DNA of 64,000 bases from Ariolimax columbianus. Its lineage: Eukaryota; Mollusca; Gastropoda; Stylommatophora; Arionidae. The stretch spans positions 35,345,936-35,409,935 of the forward strand of contig JAVGWX010000014.1 of NCBI GenBank assembly GCA_036924085.1, read 5' to 3'. The first letter of the stretch is position 1, and each line of letters opens with the position of its first letter. Shown here in pieces: positions 44,311 through 58,353 of the stretch. The notes under the pieces were generated by a model that had not been told where the DNA came from, searched no databases, and saw nothing but the letters and a program-made list of their open reading frames with translations. The translations under genes were made by a program, and so were the position numbers.

Positions 44311-44529
44311 GTAAGCTGTCTTTGGTGGAAAGAGGAGAAAGAGGGAGGAGGGAATAAAGGCAGAGTGAAAGGAAAATATGATGGGAGGGAACACAGGCAG
44401 AGGAAAAGGAGAAGGTGACTAGAGCAAATAGAAGCAGAGTGAAAGGTAAGGACGAAAGAAGTCTTGAGTGGATGGGTGCGGTTGTACCTGCGTGTGTGTT
44501 GTAAATAAAAATATATTTAACATCCTCTC

Positions 44530-44775
44530 GTGAATACATCCATAGACAGAAAGTTAAGTAGTTTGGTCATCTCATGAAAATGAAACCAGATCGGCTGTCA
44601 TTAAAACATACAACAGTAGCAGATTGGGGTTTACAGCCAAGACCCTGCGGCAAATGGATAGACAACATTAAAGATGTCCTATGCCAGCATGGGCTCACAG
44701 CAACACATCTGGCCCAAGTGCGAGACTTACAGCTCCCCACTACGCTTCATTGCATCAGTGGAATAATAAAGTAAA
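44530..44775 (+). mobile_element. LINE C-terminal fragment (copy 2)
   Basis: Counterpart of 19290-19535. Confidence 0.65.
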
Positions 44776-44786
44776 GTAAGTATATA

Positions 44787-45713
44787 TACAAGGGGCATTC
44801 AAATCAAACTGGGGCTTTTTGTTCTAGTTCTACCTGAATTCGATACAGTGTGCTGGAACTATTATCATTAGTTAGGGGCACTTGTGTTCTATTACTGTTA
44901 GGTTGCCCTCTTCCATGGGTCAGTCACATGACAGATAAATAAACATGGCGGACAACACTGTTAGTGTTTGCAAGGAACAGCAATGTAATGAAGTTTCTTG
45001 TGAAAGAAGGCGTGAAATCTGTGGAAATTTACAGAAGGCTGCAATCAGAATACGCTGATGAGACGCTCGGTTGCAGTAAGACATTTGAATGATGTAAATG
45101 TTTTAGAGAAGGCCGTGCATCCGTGAGGGATGCTCCTGGCCATGGTGGCTCTCAACCCACCACAGTCATTCCTGTGAATATCCAGATTGTGGAACGCCTT
45201 ATCCTGGAGAATCAACGCATAACCTGTCGTTAAATTGCACAAGAGGCAAGTCTTTCTCTGGGTATGGTGAACACTATTATTCATGAACATCTGCATTTTC
45301 GAAAGGTTAGTCCATATTGAGTAACAAGACAGCTTTCCGCTTTTGACCGACGGAGAAGAGTTCAAGCCTGCACTATATGCCATCTGCAGAATCTTGGCTG
45401 GGAGGTATTGTCACTTCCACCTTACAGCCCAGACCTTGCTACGTGTGATTTCCACCTGTTTGAACCCATAAAAGAACTCATGAGAGGTCAGCCCTCATGA
45501 CGAAGTGAAAGAAGCTGTCCTAGATTGGTTCAGACATACTGACAAATCTGTCTACGCTGCAGCTTTTCAAGCAGTACTTAAACGCTGGGATAAGTGCATG
45601 AACGTTTGTAGGAGATTATGTTGAAAAATAAATGAGATTTTAACTACTTGAAAAACATTTTTTTTCCTCACAAAAAATAAGCTCCTGGTTTTGACTTGAA
45701 CGCCACTCGTGCA
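44787..45713 (+). mobile_element. Internally deleted mariner (copy 2)
   Basis: Counterpart of 19547-20473, with the same internal deletion and terminal repeats. Confidence 0.85.
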
Positions 45714-45719
45714 TTTAAA

Positions 45720-45840
45720 CCAACATCAAAACGGATAGCCAGACATGCTCTTACATTGAATCCTCAATAGAAGAGAAATAGAGGTAGACCTAAAAATACA
45801 TGAAGGACTGGAGCAGAAGATGCAGCAGGGAATGACTTAC
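45720..45840 (+). mobile_element. LINE C-terminal scrap (copy 2)
   Basis: Counterpart of 20480-20600. Confidence 0.6.
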
Positions 45841-47133
45841 TTACTTACTTAGTCGCTCCTCTTCTACCGCGAGGTGTAGAGGTTTGCCAAAGAGAACGCC
45901 ACACTGCTCTATTCGCCGTCTTTTTCTTGGCCTCATTCCAATCCAGCCCTCTATCACTTAGGGACTGTCGTATGTTGTCTTCCCAACGTACTTTGGGACG
46001 TCCTGGCAGTCTGCGTCCTTGACTTTTTATCTCCCATGACCGCTTTGGTATCCAATCTTCTTCCATTCTACAGACATGGCCAAACCACTGTAGTTGGGAC
46101 TGCTCCACTCGTGTCTGCAAGGGTTGAACTTCGAGATTGTTACGTATTGTCTGGTTACGGATCTTGTCCATTTTCGTCACCTGAACCGCCTTTCTTCGGT
46201 ACCTCATTTCTGAAGTTTGTAATTGCCTTTCTTGGACTGTAGTCATTGCCCATGACTCACATCCATATGTCAGGACAGGCACATAGGTCTAGCGGTATAC
46301 ATCCATTTTTGTTTTCCGGCTTATTTCTCTTTTACTGAGGAAACCTCTGTTTATTGCATGGAAAAGTCTACCTACTGCTGCTCTTTATGCAGTTAACTCC
46401 TCTTTGATTCCTCCCCTGCTATCTGTTACCACTCCTAGCTATTTAACGTTGCAGACCTGCTCCAGTGCTCGTGTTCCCAGGGTTATCGGATGTCTCTTTT
46501 CCTCTCTGGCGATCACCATGGTTTTTATTTTGAAGTTGCTGATGTGCATTCCTCTCTTCTTCAACTCTTCTTCACAGACCTGCAAGTTGATCTGGAGATG
46601 TGCTTCGGATTTCGTGATAAGGGCCACATCATCTGCAAATGCAAGTTCCGATATGTAACTTGGTCTCATCTTCCAGTACCCTACTTCATCCTTTTTTTCC
46701 CGTTCCTTGCAGGCTTTGATGACTTCATCTACGAGGAGTATGAAAAGGTACGGTGATAGAATGTCCCCCTGTCTTACTCCGCTAGTGGTCTTAAACTCTC
46801 CTGACTTTTGATTTGATTTCCGCACATAGTTTCTGCACGTTTTATAGAAACTCTGTATGGCAGAGATCAGGGGTCCTTTGGTGTTCTTCCTTGTTAGGCA
46901 CTCCCAGAGTTTGTCCCAAAGAACTTTATCAAATGCTTTCTCCAAATCCAAAAAGCAGAGATGCGTCTCTTTATTATATTCAAGAGCCTTTTCACTTAGC
47001 TGTCTGAGTGTAAAGATGAGGTCTTTAGTATTTCTGTTTGCCAGCAGGGAATGAGCTGACAGAATACTTTTCTGCAATGAAGTCTCTATTACTTTCTGCC
47101 CCCGTAGCAGTATTTCCTTCACCATTAATCACT
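45837..47133 (-). mobile_element. 5'-truncated LINE with reverse transcriptase (copy 2)
   Basis: Counterpart of 20597-21893, with FADD retained and the same stops. Confidence 0.88.
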
Positions 47134-47176
47134 ACTTTTTGAACATAATGTGATTTTGAACACTTTTTTTTTGCAG

Positions 47177-47311
47177 GTTGAAATCAATTGGGCCAACATC
47201 ACCAGCAAGATTGAGATGGAATATCAGAATGAAAGGGAAAGACCATCTGGAGCAGCAAGCGGTACAACTGGAATCAGTAATGCTGGTCGCAGCACTGGCA
47301 TTAAACCTTGA
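47177..47311 (+). CDS. IFT80: IFT80 terminal coding exon (copy 2)
   Basis: Counterpart of 21937-22071, with an intact stop. A polyadenylation signal follows at 47482. Confidence 0.93.
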   Translation, partial: VEINWANITSKIEMEYQNERERPSGAASGTTGISNAGRSTGIKP

Positions 47312-47481
47312 CATCTCTGTCTTTCAGTAAAGATGTATTGTAAATGTTCTGTACAAATGCATTGATTACCTTTACGATGCGGCACTAGATTTCCAAACGT
47401 CACAAATGACTTTGAAAACCTGAAAACGTTTTTATATGTTGGTCTATTAATATGATTTGTTTGCGTACAAAGACACAAATG

Positions 47482-47487
47482 AATAAA
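47482..47487 (+). terminator. Polyadenylation signal of IFT80 (copy 2)
   Basis: AATAAA at the same distance from the stop as in copy 1. Confidence 0.68.
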
Positions 47488-48408
47488 GAACTTGCTGGTG
47501 TTATTGTTTTTGTTGTGTATGTATTAGTTTGTGCGATACAGGAAGATGAAGGTGACAATTTATAAGACAAAGCTCAAACACACATTTAGACTCACCAAAG
47601 TGTTCGTTTCGCCTTTGCTAATATCATAAGAAATCACCACAAAATACTGATATTGTTATTTCTAAGCTAGGCCTAGTGTTAGTATACACTTCAAACATGT
47701 TTATTATATCTAAATAAACGAACTAAACACATTCTACCTCACAAAGATCTTTTACAACTTACTTCATCCTTACCAACAAGAATGGCGCCAAATGCCGGCA
47801 GAAAAAAGATGAATATTGTCTTTCAAACTTGTTTACTAAAAGCTTTTCACTCTTTCGTGGTTAAACTAGTTAAAAGGGAAGGTTATTCACATTACTTCAA
47901 ATTTGCCCCGTTTATGTATGTTATGTATAGTGCGTAGTTTGTAAAAAAAACACTTCAGAAAAGTACAAAAGACCGTTTGGCTTAGAATCGTTTACTGCAG
48001 ATTGGTATTAAAGTAACATTTTTTGCTTGACTTGATTTCATCCACTACCAACACAGAGAGTTAGGCTTTGGTGATTTTGATTTCATGTTTTGAAACTGTG
48101 CAGTTCTGATCAGCGGTTCTGATCAGACATGAAGGATGTTTTCAATATTTGGCCCCTGATACAGAAGGTGCCACATTTAGACTATACAGTCCAGCCAAGA
48201 CTAACTACGGAATGTGCTCAACGGTCTTTAAGTTGGTATGGGGGGGGGGGGGGGGGGGGGGGGTTTGACTTTATTGAGTTGCAAAAAAAAAGGTTGTCTT
48301 CTTCTCTAACCTGACCCTGGAAGTTTGAGCCTTCTGCTAAGTAGCGGTTAGAGTTGATGGTTTGTCAATATTCTAGGAAATCAAGAAGGATTTCCCTTTC
48401 CTACCCTA

Positions 48409-49020
48409 TCAGACAGTACACATCACTTTACCTGCTGAGGGCTGCGCCTTGAGCTTTTTCCTCGATGGGGAATTCACATGTCGCCACTTCATAGACTGCC
48501 GTTTCGACTCAGGATCGTAGTGGTGCAACCATGACTCATCAATGGTGATGATGCGATCCAGGAAACTGTCACCTTTATTTTTGTAATGGTTCAAGAGGTC
48601 ATGACAAACTTGCATGTGATATTCTTTCATTTCCTGTGTGAGCATTCATGGGACCAATCTGGCACAAACTTTGTGATATTCCAACATTGACACCGTAGTT
48701 TACATCACATTGAAGCCAATATCCACCTGTGTAGACAGTTCCCTGGCTGTAATCCTTCGATTTGCAGGGATGAGCTGATCGAGACCTTCATTGCGAAGTG
48801 TGGCAGCTGTACAGAGCCGTCCGGAACGTGGCTTGTACTTGTTGCTTACGCCACTGCTGAAACGCACAACTGACTACCTCACTGTGCTAACATCCACTGT
48901 TTGGTCTCTGTAAATGTTCAGCAAGCGTAGATGAATGTCAATTGATGCAACTTTTTTCCGGATGGAGGAATTCAATAATGCACCTCAGTTTATAACGTAC
49001 TTACATGACATTTGCTATTT
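48409..49020 (-). mobile_element. Mariner transposase remnant (copy 2)
   Basis: Counterpart of 23169-23780. Confidence 0.87.
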
Positions 49021-49899
49021 TGTCAGACTGCTCTTCCATTGGCACATGTCGGACAGAAACCAAAATTTACGGATATTGGCAGGAATGTCCAAACTTTTCT
49101 GCCATACTGCCAAAATCTACTTCTGACTTGGTGGAACATCATAATAAAATAGTAGACAATACTTTCGGACCGACCATCATATATCATCCTATTTCAATGG
49201 TGCTAATAGATGTTTATAAATCTTTCATCTTGGCCATTACCTAGGTGTATTACCCTTTAACACTCTAATGTGGCCAAAACGGGTTGTAAAATGTCCGTGT
49301 CCCTACACCCTAACATGTTCAGAACCGTCCATGGAAACTTTTTTCCATAGTAGAATAAATAGAGCGAGCCCAATTTTGCATGAAACTAAACTTCTGCATT
49401 TTAAACTGCACGATACGAGAACTTTTATCTTTTCCTTCTTAACCTTTTTTATTTTGGGCTAATTTTGTTGATTTGTGTCATTCAGTCCGATCAAAAAGGC
49501 CAGAATTCAACGCATGAAAATTTCATTTTAAAAAATGTACTATTGTTGAACAAATTGAGCTAAAATTAGGATCTAAACATTGTGAGACACATAATTAAAC
49601 TATGTCATGAAGTATTCATAATAAAGATTATATATTAGTGTGAAGCGAGTGTAAAATCACATTAATGCGGAGGTGGAAATTGTAGAGAACATTTTTTGTT
49701 TTAGTACTCACCCTGTCACGTATTTTGTTGATATTATCATCAAAATTACTGTACATGTACCTCTTGTATTATGTGTCTCAGTCAAAGTCTGAATTGAGCA
49801 TGTGTTGAATAATTCACAAGTAATCGATATGTGTTAACATTGGACTGATCAAATAATAAATCAAATCTACGATCTTGAAACCCAACTTTCGTTGCAAAA

Positions 49900-50500
49900 A
49901 ATTGGTAAACTTTCAAAGAACGTAAAATTTGCTGAAATGGACCTGCTGGAAATAATTGTATAGTACGAAACCATCCTCTATTAGTTGTGTCAAGTTGAGG
50001 ATTTGACTACTGCAAGATCTCCCAGGTATGAATCCAGCTTGTCCCTTGATCAACCTTGAGTCTATCCAGGGAGAGATGCGGTTCAGGATCATCCTTTCAA
50101 ATACCTTGTTTAGGTGGCATAAGAGCGACACTGGTCGAAAAATATTGTCAGGATTATATCCCCTTTTCCATCTGCCACTGTGAAAAGATGCTGGTTATTG
50201 TGGGTCATGTAAGAGTAGTAGGCCGGTGTTCTCAGCCCAGCTCTCAAATTTTTCACCATTCACGTCTGTCGCATTGTATCCCCATGCCATGCTGTGGCAG
50301 TTGAAATCGCCCATGTTTATTTGGGTTTTCCGGGTTTTGAAATTGATAGGTTCTTGAAACTCAAAATCGTCATTGGGTGGCTTGTATACTGACGTCACTG
50401 TGCAAGCCTTGGTTTGAATTGTAATAGTCTCTATGTTTCCTCCACGAGACTGATATGCTGATTCGATGTCTAGGTCTGTTGAGGCTTAAAGGTCAGATGT
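49900..50500 (-). mobile_element. Jockey-type LINE, internally deleted (copy 2)
   Basis: Counterpart of 24660-25260, with the same endonuclease-to-RT jump. Confidence 0.87.
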
Positions 50501-51207
50501 TATCTCTGTTGGTTTTTGGAAGAAAAGGTGCTAACTTGATTTCTTGGTGAAGAAAACGAATATATTTAAGAAATGTTAAAAATCTCAATTATGATGTTTG
50601 TAATGTCAATGTCACCAGAACATATCCCACAGGACTATCTCACTTATGCAGACCAAAGAGAGGCCGTATGGCCTGGGAGAGTGACCACGAAAAGCTTTCA
50701 GAGACCGGCAAAGAACTTAAACGCAGTCTCCTTCGTGAACCTCACCGTGCTAGAAGCATCGCTTGTTTTTGATCGAAGAAGACGATGTCAATATGACATT
50801 TTTGTTTGCATTTTTGATTTCTGTTTATGGGATCTAAGACTGGTGTTTGGTTTAGGCAGTTTGATGGTCACATATTTGGCTTATTTTTTGTTACTAAGAC
50901 TGACATTTGGTTTCTGTTTTGGCACACTGGCTGACAATAAGTGACGTTTGGTTATTAACTGACAAAAGATGAAAATTATGGCTATTGATGATGCGGGGGG
51001 GGGGGGGGGGGGGGAGGGGGAGGGGGGGGGGAGGCTATGTAGGTTTAAAAAAAAAACACTGTAAATATTTTATCAAAAAAACATTTTCTGTGTTTCACAT
51101 TTTTGTAATGTATATTATTTATCACAAATAACAATAAAGTTATATTTTCCAGAAAGTGTATCCATTTGTCTTTGTAATTAAATTTGTCATTTATATTGTA
51201 AAACAAC

Positions 51208-51393
51208 AGGGTGATACTATCTCTCCTAAACTTTTCACTGCTGCCCTTGAGGAAGTCTTCCGTACACTCAATTGGGATGATAGGGGTATTGACATAGACG
51301 GAGAAATGCTCAACCACCTTCGGTTTGCGGATGACATAGTCATCATCAGCCACAGCATGAAGGAAGCTGAGCAATGCCTGAATGAGCTCAACT
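51208..51393 (+). mobile_element. LINE reverse-transcriptase fragment (copy 3)
   Basis: Counterpart of 565-750. Matches copy 2. Confidence 0.83.
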
Positions 51394-52247
51394 GTCAACA
51401 CCTGGCTCCGAAATATCATCCGATCATCATTAGAACTATATGTCTCACGGACCTCGACCATCGATAACAGACGATCGACGCGATGGGCATTGGTCGCCTA
51501 AGCAGATTTATATCACACTATTATTATTACAACGACCCTACCTTCCTTATTCGTAAATTCTAAATTGTCTCGTGATACCCTCTCTGTCTGCTATATCAGA
51601 ACTTTGGACTGTGACCTGCTTGGGTCAGCTACTAAGTCTTCTGTTTTTGACAGCCTAGCGTTATTGCTGATGGCTTTGATGAGGCCAGCTGCAGCGATAT
51701 ATTTCCTAATAACGTCAGAAATTACGAAGGTTGTCTCTGCTACGTGGAGTAAGACTTTGAAGCATCATCATCATATTCCTGTTTTGCTCTGGCTGGAGCA
51801 TGGTGTCACACCTACACATGATCATAGTGCAGTAAGTATGTGCTGAATCAGTAACTATTGTGATGGTGAAAAACTCATGCGCTTGCATAGAATGCCTCTA
51901 ACTCAGGCCTAAAGACAGTAAGGTGTGGAAAAGCCATTTGGGCTAGAAAGAAAGAACTAGATACAACAATTCAATAATAATACTGCAATGCTGAATGTAG
52001 TCTATAGCAGACAATGCTGTCGGGGATACAGTGTTAGAGGCTTTATTGTACAAGGCTACATCTTGTTTATGAGGTGGGGTGGCCAATTGACTTCCTCGCT
52101 GTCGTTTCTTAAATAACAGTACATCAGGTACATATTTACAGCTGGGTCGACACAAATGTACTGGTAATGAGAATTGAAGCACGTACATTACCAGTGAATA
52201 ACAATTGCTTTACTATTTCGTGGATTAGACAGCGAAGATGCAGCGCC

Positions 52248-53048
52248 CCGAATGGTTGACAGCAGCCAGCGACCCACAGCTACAGCAGTGTAAATAAGCT
52301 GACAGTAGCCAGCAGGCCATAGCTACAGCACCGTGAATCAGAAGCCCATAGCTACAGCACTGTGAATGAGCTGACAGTAGCCAGTGACCCATAGCTACAG
52401 CACCATGAATCAGCAGTCCATAGCTACAGCACTGAGAATGAGCTGACAGTAGCCAGTGACCCATTGCTACAGGACTGTGAATAAGCTGACAGTAGCCAGC
52501 GGCCCATAGCTATAGCACCGTGAATCAGCAGCCCATAGCTAGATCACTGTGAATGAGCTGACAGTAGCCAGTGACCCATAGCTACATCACTGTGAATAAG
52601 CTGACAGTAGCCAGCGGCCCATAGCTACAGCATTGTGAATAAGCTGACAGTAGCCAGCGGCCCAAAGCTACAGCACTGTGAATCAGCAGCCCATAGCTAC
52701 ATCACTGGGAATGAGCTGACAGTAGCCAGTGACCCATAGATACAGCACTGTGAATGAGCTGATAGTAGCCAGCAGCCCGAAACTACAGCACCGTGAATGA
52801 GCTGACAGTAGCCAGCGACCCACAGCTATAGCACCGTGAATCAGCTGACAGTAGCCATCGACGCATAGCTACAGCAGTGTGAATGAGCTGACAATAGCCA
52901 GCGACCCATAACTACAGCCCGTGAATGAGCAGCCAGCGACCTATAGCTACAGCACTGTGAATGAGCTGACAGCAGCCAGCAACCCATAGCAACAGTATCG
53001 TGAATGAGCAGCCAGCGACCCATAGACACATCACTGTGAATGAGCTAG
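52248..53048. repeat. 43-bp minisatellite (copy 3)
   Basis: Counterpart of 1605-2405. Confidence 0.9.
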
Positions 53049-54953
53049 CAGCAGCCTACAAAGAAGAAGAAGGGGATGAGGATCGGGATAGAGATACGAA
53101 TGAGGAGCCTGAAAAGGACGAAAAGGAGGAAGAGAAGAAGAAACAAAGGAGAAGACGAGGGGAAGACTGGGAAGGCTGAGAAGTAGGAGGTGTGAGTGGA
53201 GGTTAGGAGAAAAGGAAGAATAAAAATATGATGAGGAGGAGGAGAAAACTGAGGAGGAAGTGATGGAAGTGTAAGAGGAGGAGCTGTGGAGGTGGGGGAG
53301 GAGAAAAAGAAGAAGACAAAAGAAGTTCCTCACATACAAAGTGAACCGAACAAAGCATCCACAAATTTCAACAAAGAAATAACTTTATTAGTCTTTATCA
53401 GAATACAACGAAACTTTCGAACAATGATCATCAAATATTTGAAATAAATGGGCACAAATCATTTGCTGAGTCAAAGGTGCAGAATATTTTCCAAATGACC
53501 ACCTTTCAACTAGTTTTTGTCTCAGGTCTACCGTACATCTCTCTCCAAACTCGGTGGTCTGTCTCAAGTTTCTTTGGTCACCATGCAGTATGCTCCACAG
53601 ATGGTTGGAGGAGGACCGTGCTATCATTCTGCTATTCTCAAAGATTCCACGATCTTAGGAACATGTTCTTTATCATATGAGCACATCTCATTTACCCGAC
53701 GCTGAAAGTAATAACAGGATTAGCGAAAAGAAAGAAGAAAGAAAGAGGAGCGCAAGTCAGTAAATTGGTCAAAATTGAAAAGTTAAAACAAAATAAATTA
53801 GATACAAACTTGAAAACCATATATTGTTTCACTTACATCGCCAATTTACCGACAGTTATGCACCACTTTACTCGACACACTTCTTACAGTAAACAGAAAG
53901 CATTTCATTATGAATATAATTTCAAATCAATTAGCTCTCCAAGTGACGTAGCGGGGGGAGGGAGGGCGTCCGCCCCAGACGCCAGCATGCAGAGGTTTCA
54001 AATGGGCTAAAACTTACAAAAATAAATTTCACTATCTGAGGTAAACTTCATGGTTTCAGGGACACCATTGGTACGGAATATTAGCCCCTCTACTGAAGCC
54101 CTGCCTGGTCGTCCTGATCATATTACAATCAGAAGTTATATGTGCGGCGGGTGGGGTGAGAGATGATTCCAACTGACAGGACAGTAACGATAGACAGTGC
54201 AGCATCTGAAATAGGGTGTTAGCATGGTTTAGTCTACAGCATATTGCATGATCGATTGAATTTCAGGAAAGTGTGCTCACGATGTGTACCCATACTAGTG
54301 AATGACGGACGCAGACAGAACCAAATAGGCCTGTCCTTTTACAGATAAAGCAATGAAAAAAATGAATAATTGTTGGTTGAAATTATGTTCAGAAATAAGG
54401 GCTGATGTAAGTGGAATAATGAATGGTTTTCAAGTTCGTATTTATTTTTGTTTTCTAAATAGCCGATTCTGATCTATTTACTGACTTGCGTTCGTATAAC
54501 GGAGAAAATGTTCTGTGGAATCTTTGAGAGGAGCAGAATGATAGCACGGTTCTCCTCCAACCATCTGAGGAACAAACTGCATGCGGGCATGGTGACCACA
54601 GAAGCCAGAGACACACCACCAAGTTTAGAGAGAGATGTACAGTAGACCCGAGACAAAACTAGTTGAAAGGGGATCATTTGGAACATACCTTGCACCTTTG
54701 ACGTAGAAAATTATTGGTTTACATTTATTTTCATATTTGGTTTTCAATATTTGATCATCTTTTTTTGAATGTTTCGATGTGTTCTGATAAAAGTTAATCA
54801 AGTTATTTCTTTGTTACATTCAGGATGGTTTGTTCGGGTCAACTTGTATGTATGGGTCGTCGTCGTCGTCTTCTTCTTCAGATGTTGCCTTCTTCTTTTT
54901 CTTTCTTCTCCTTCTCTTCTTCTTCTTTTTCTTTATCGTCTTCTTTGTCTTGG
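53048..54953. repeat. Purine tract, inverted repeat and pyrimidine tract (copy 3)
   Basis: Left arm 53333-53705, right arm 54473-54848, with the flanking purine and pyrimidine tracts. One extra G-to-A change near 53115. Confidence 0.8.
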
Positions 54954-55158
54954 TAACCACTATTATACGAGAAACAGAGAGTCTCCTTAAGTCAATCACA
55001 CCGTCACAACAATGAACGTTTCTCACTGTTGTCAAAGACAGGCTCAAATATGAACCACCGTAGCGGGGCAGTTAAGCGAGACTGATGTGACCCTAACACG
55101 GACCTAGAGTCTTGTTTGGGTCAGGTATGTATGGCGATTATCGTTTTTGTGTGTATTT

Positions 55159-55477
55159 TTCGTTCTGTCTGGAGCAGTGACACAGAGATGTGTATGATCC
55201 CATTGCCTTTTTTCGTTCTGTCTGGAGCAGTGACACAGAGATGTGTATGATCCCATTGCCTTTTTTCGTTCTGTCTGGAGCAGTGACACAGAGATGTGTA
55301 TGATCCCATTGCCTTTTTTCGTTCTGTCTGGAGCAGTGACACAGAGATGTGTATGATCCCATTGCCTTTTTTCGATCTGTCTGGAGCAGTGACACAGAGA
55401 TATGTATGATCCCATTGCCTTTTTTCGTTCTGTCTGGAGCAGTGACACAGAGATGTGTATGATCCCATTGCCTTTTT
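55159..55477. repeat. 53-bp minisatellite, six units (copy 3)
   Basis: Same unit number and order as copy 2. Confidence 0.96.
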
Positions 55478-55494
55478 AATATAAGCACAGAACA

Positions 55495-55725
55495 AGTATT
55501 CAGACAGATAGCAGGAATGCCAAGGCTTGTCATTGTAGGAAAGGTAATGAATAACCTTAGATAGGAGGATGATACAGTTTTGATTGCAAAAAAAATGAGC
55601 AAGAATTGCCGGAGCTTATGACAACAAAATATTTAAAATAAAACAAGAATCTGAATTAGACATAAACATAATGAAAATAAATACTATGATACTTGGGAAA
55701 AATGACAAGAAACCCTATTTGCGGA
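55495..55725 (+). mobile_element. Decayed LINE RT fragment (copy 3)
   Basis: Counterpart of 5010-5240. Confidence 0.55.
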
Positions 55726-58353
55726 GACAAATGTAAGATCAACTACTGTCTGTCTGTCTCTCTTCTCTCTCTCTCTCTACTTTGGTCTTGTTGTTTCTCT
55801 GTACTCTCAACAATCAATACAGACTACCAACTAATGTGTGACAATTACGAACTGTTTTGACAATATAAAACATTCCAATATACGCCACCCACTTGAAGTT
55901 AAGGAACAACACAAAATACACAAAGGAGTAAAGTTCACGAACAAAACCATGGCTTGAAAATCTGCCAACCCGCCCAACAAACTATTGATTATGTCAAGGA
56001 AAGAATGTCAGAATGCAAACACAGTCAACTCGCTGCTTACATTCACGAATCTATCAAAAAATACACAAATACTGCAGTCGGGGATGTTGTGGAAGAAACT
56101 TCACTATAAGAGGTCTGAGTTTTTGTGAGATGAAGGAAGACAGCTACTATCCTCGCTGTCTTGACTTACAGTAACACGGATATGTAAATGTATGTCCATA
56201 TCAGTAATTACCGCTGGAGATGAGGTACTAGAGACCTCATTGTTCGGACACACACACGAGTCCATATACTGGCCAGTACGTCCTGATAGCACCAGAAGGA
56301 CTACGGTCTGGGGTGGAAAATTGCAAGCCTTCGCAACAGAATCTAATAAAGGCAAACCTCTAATCAAACCAAAAACTTAAGCTTTTGTGAAAACCAGTTC
56401 TCATTTTCCTTAACAGTAAATCAGGTACTCATTTACAGCTGGAACAAGTTGCAACCACAAAGAAGCATCCACTCTAACAACGTTGCATCTTACGCTCTAC
56501 ATGTACAAATACTGTGGTCTTACGTTTCCTTTAACATGTCTCAATGGGAATCCCAACTTTTTTCTTCTGCTTATCTCATAGAATAATAATTCTTTCATTA
56601 TTGTATGCTCAAAGATCTATTTAGTTGTATTTTTGTTAGTCAGTGATCAATTTTGTGTTATTATTAGTGTCATGATTATGATCATCGTCATTTTCTATCA
56701 ACGTGAATCGTTCAGATGTTATGGGAGAGGTAGTTTTCTGTCGTGTGCCATCTTTGTCGCCCATGTTGTTAACATTCAAACAAATTTTAAAAAATTTAGA
56801 GTTATCCCATCATAAAAAATTCGCGTGAGAGATTCTGGCTTGGGCGTCTCCCCTCTTTATCCAGGTACAACCTAGAACGAGTGAGCTATGGCCCTACACC
56901 AGAACCACATGGACGTGTACATTGGCATCTGTACACTGAAGGCGATAGGTGTTAATTATCCACCCGACCAAATTTCTCACGCTTGTTGTCGTCCTCGTGC
57001 ACGACATATGGGGAGGAACAGCTCGCGACCCCGGGCGCTCGTCGGCGACGATTGTGACAGCAAAGCCGTGCTTATCACAAGAGCTGAACCTTGAACCGCG
57101 ACCGGCGTCGAAGTCATGGAGCGAACTAGACAAGTAACTGGCAGAAGACAACACTGGCTGCTCCTGTAGCTGAAACTACTACAGTTACAATTTGTATATA
57201 TGCTGATACCTGTTTAAGCTAGCTCTGTTGTGGTAAAAGCGGCTTGCATATTTTTTTTTTAAATTAATTAAATAATATCCATAAAATGCAAAGAAATTTT
57301 AGAAATTGCCCAAGAGTAGAGTTTGTCTAGTATGCTGTATTAAACACAGCCTTAACTATTAGAAATATTTCTTTATTTTCATGTATTTATTAAATAATGC
57401 AGATCGTTGTGGTTTCGTTTATTACATCCCTTTGTTTTGAATATATTGCCAATGTGACGAAGTAAATATTGCCCATCTAAATACAGCTCACTACTAGGCA
57501 GTGCAACTATTTTCTAGCTAATAGAAAATCCTGTGCTGAAAGTTGTTTATGGTTAAGCATGTTTATATTGCGCGTGTGCTACTTCATACATTTTTCAAGC
57601 GTTGGATGTAATGAGATGTAAGCAAAGGTATGTAGACTTTCTTGTTATAAATTTCTCGATCATATCATCTGTAGTAGATTGTAAAGCTCACTGTAAATAT
57701 CCTAATTTTAAACAGGACACCCATTACCGTCATTATAATAATACTTGTCATATGGAATCTTGCATGTTTACTGTTACTGATTAAATGTAGATGTAATATT
57801 CATAATATAATATTTTAAAAACAAAAACATCAAATTGACCCTAATTCCAGTATGCGTTTGTTTCTTGTTTATTTCGTTATTTCATAAGACAAGATGCATA
57901 AGTTGTCATATTCATGAATGTTAACACACAACTATTAAAGTACACATTCTTTAAATCCAGGTATTGGTAAAATTGCTCTTTGTTGTCACTCTGTGTGCAT
58001 ATGGTATATTTGAGTAATGGATTTAATAATATACACCAAATGGAAAGCCTGGTAGTAATGCATACCTTGTTATTTTAAACATACATTTTTTTACGCTGGA
58101 CATATTTCTTTGCATTGTGTATGTGTGCGTATGACTGTGTAAAGCCCTACAGTATTGATAGATTTTCTAAACTTGGTAAAACTTTTTATGTACTGTTTCT
58201 ATTCTAAAAATGCAGCTCTAGAATTGCATGCAGAACCCCTTTGTTTAGTTCTGTTGTCGTTGATTCAGCTATTTAGGTACTACATACTTAGTAGGAGTTT
58301 GGCTTGTTTTAAAATGCCAGAGTATACAAACTACCCAAGGGTTTGAGAGTCGA

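Larger units (their letters stand above)
25385..50624. repeat. 25-kb macro-tandem repeat unit, copy 2
   Basis: Complete unit of 25,240 bp joined head to tail to copies 1 and 3 with no spacer. It has six 53-bp minisatellite units. It carries private substitutions in the rDNA segment, at 36701 and around 37052, where copies 1 and 3 agree with each other. Confidence 0.97.
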
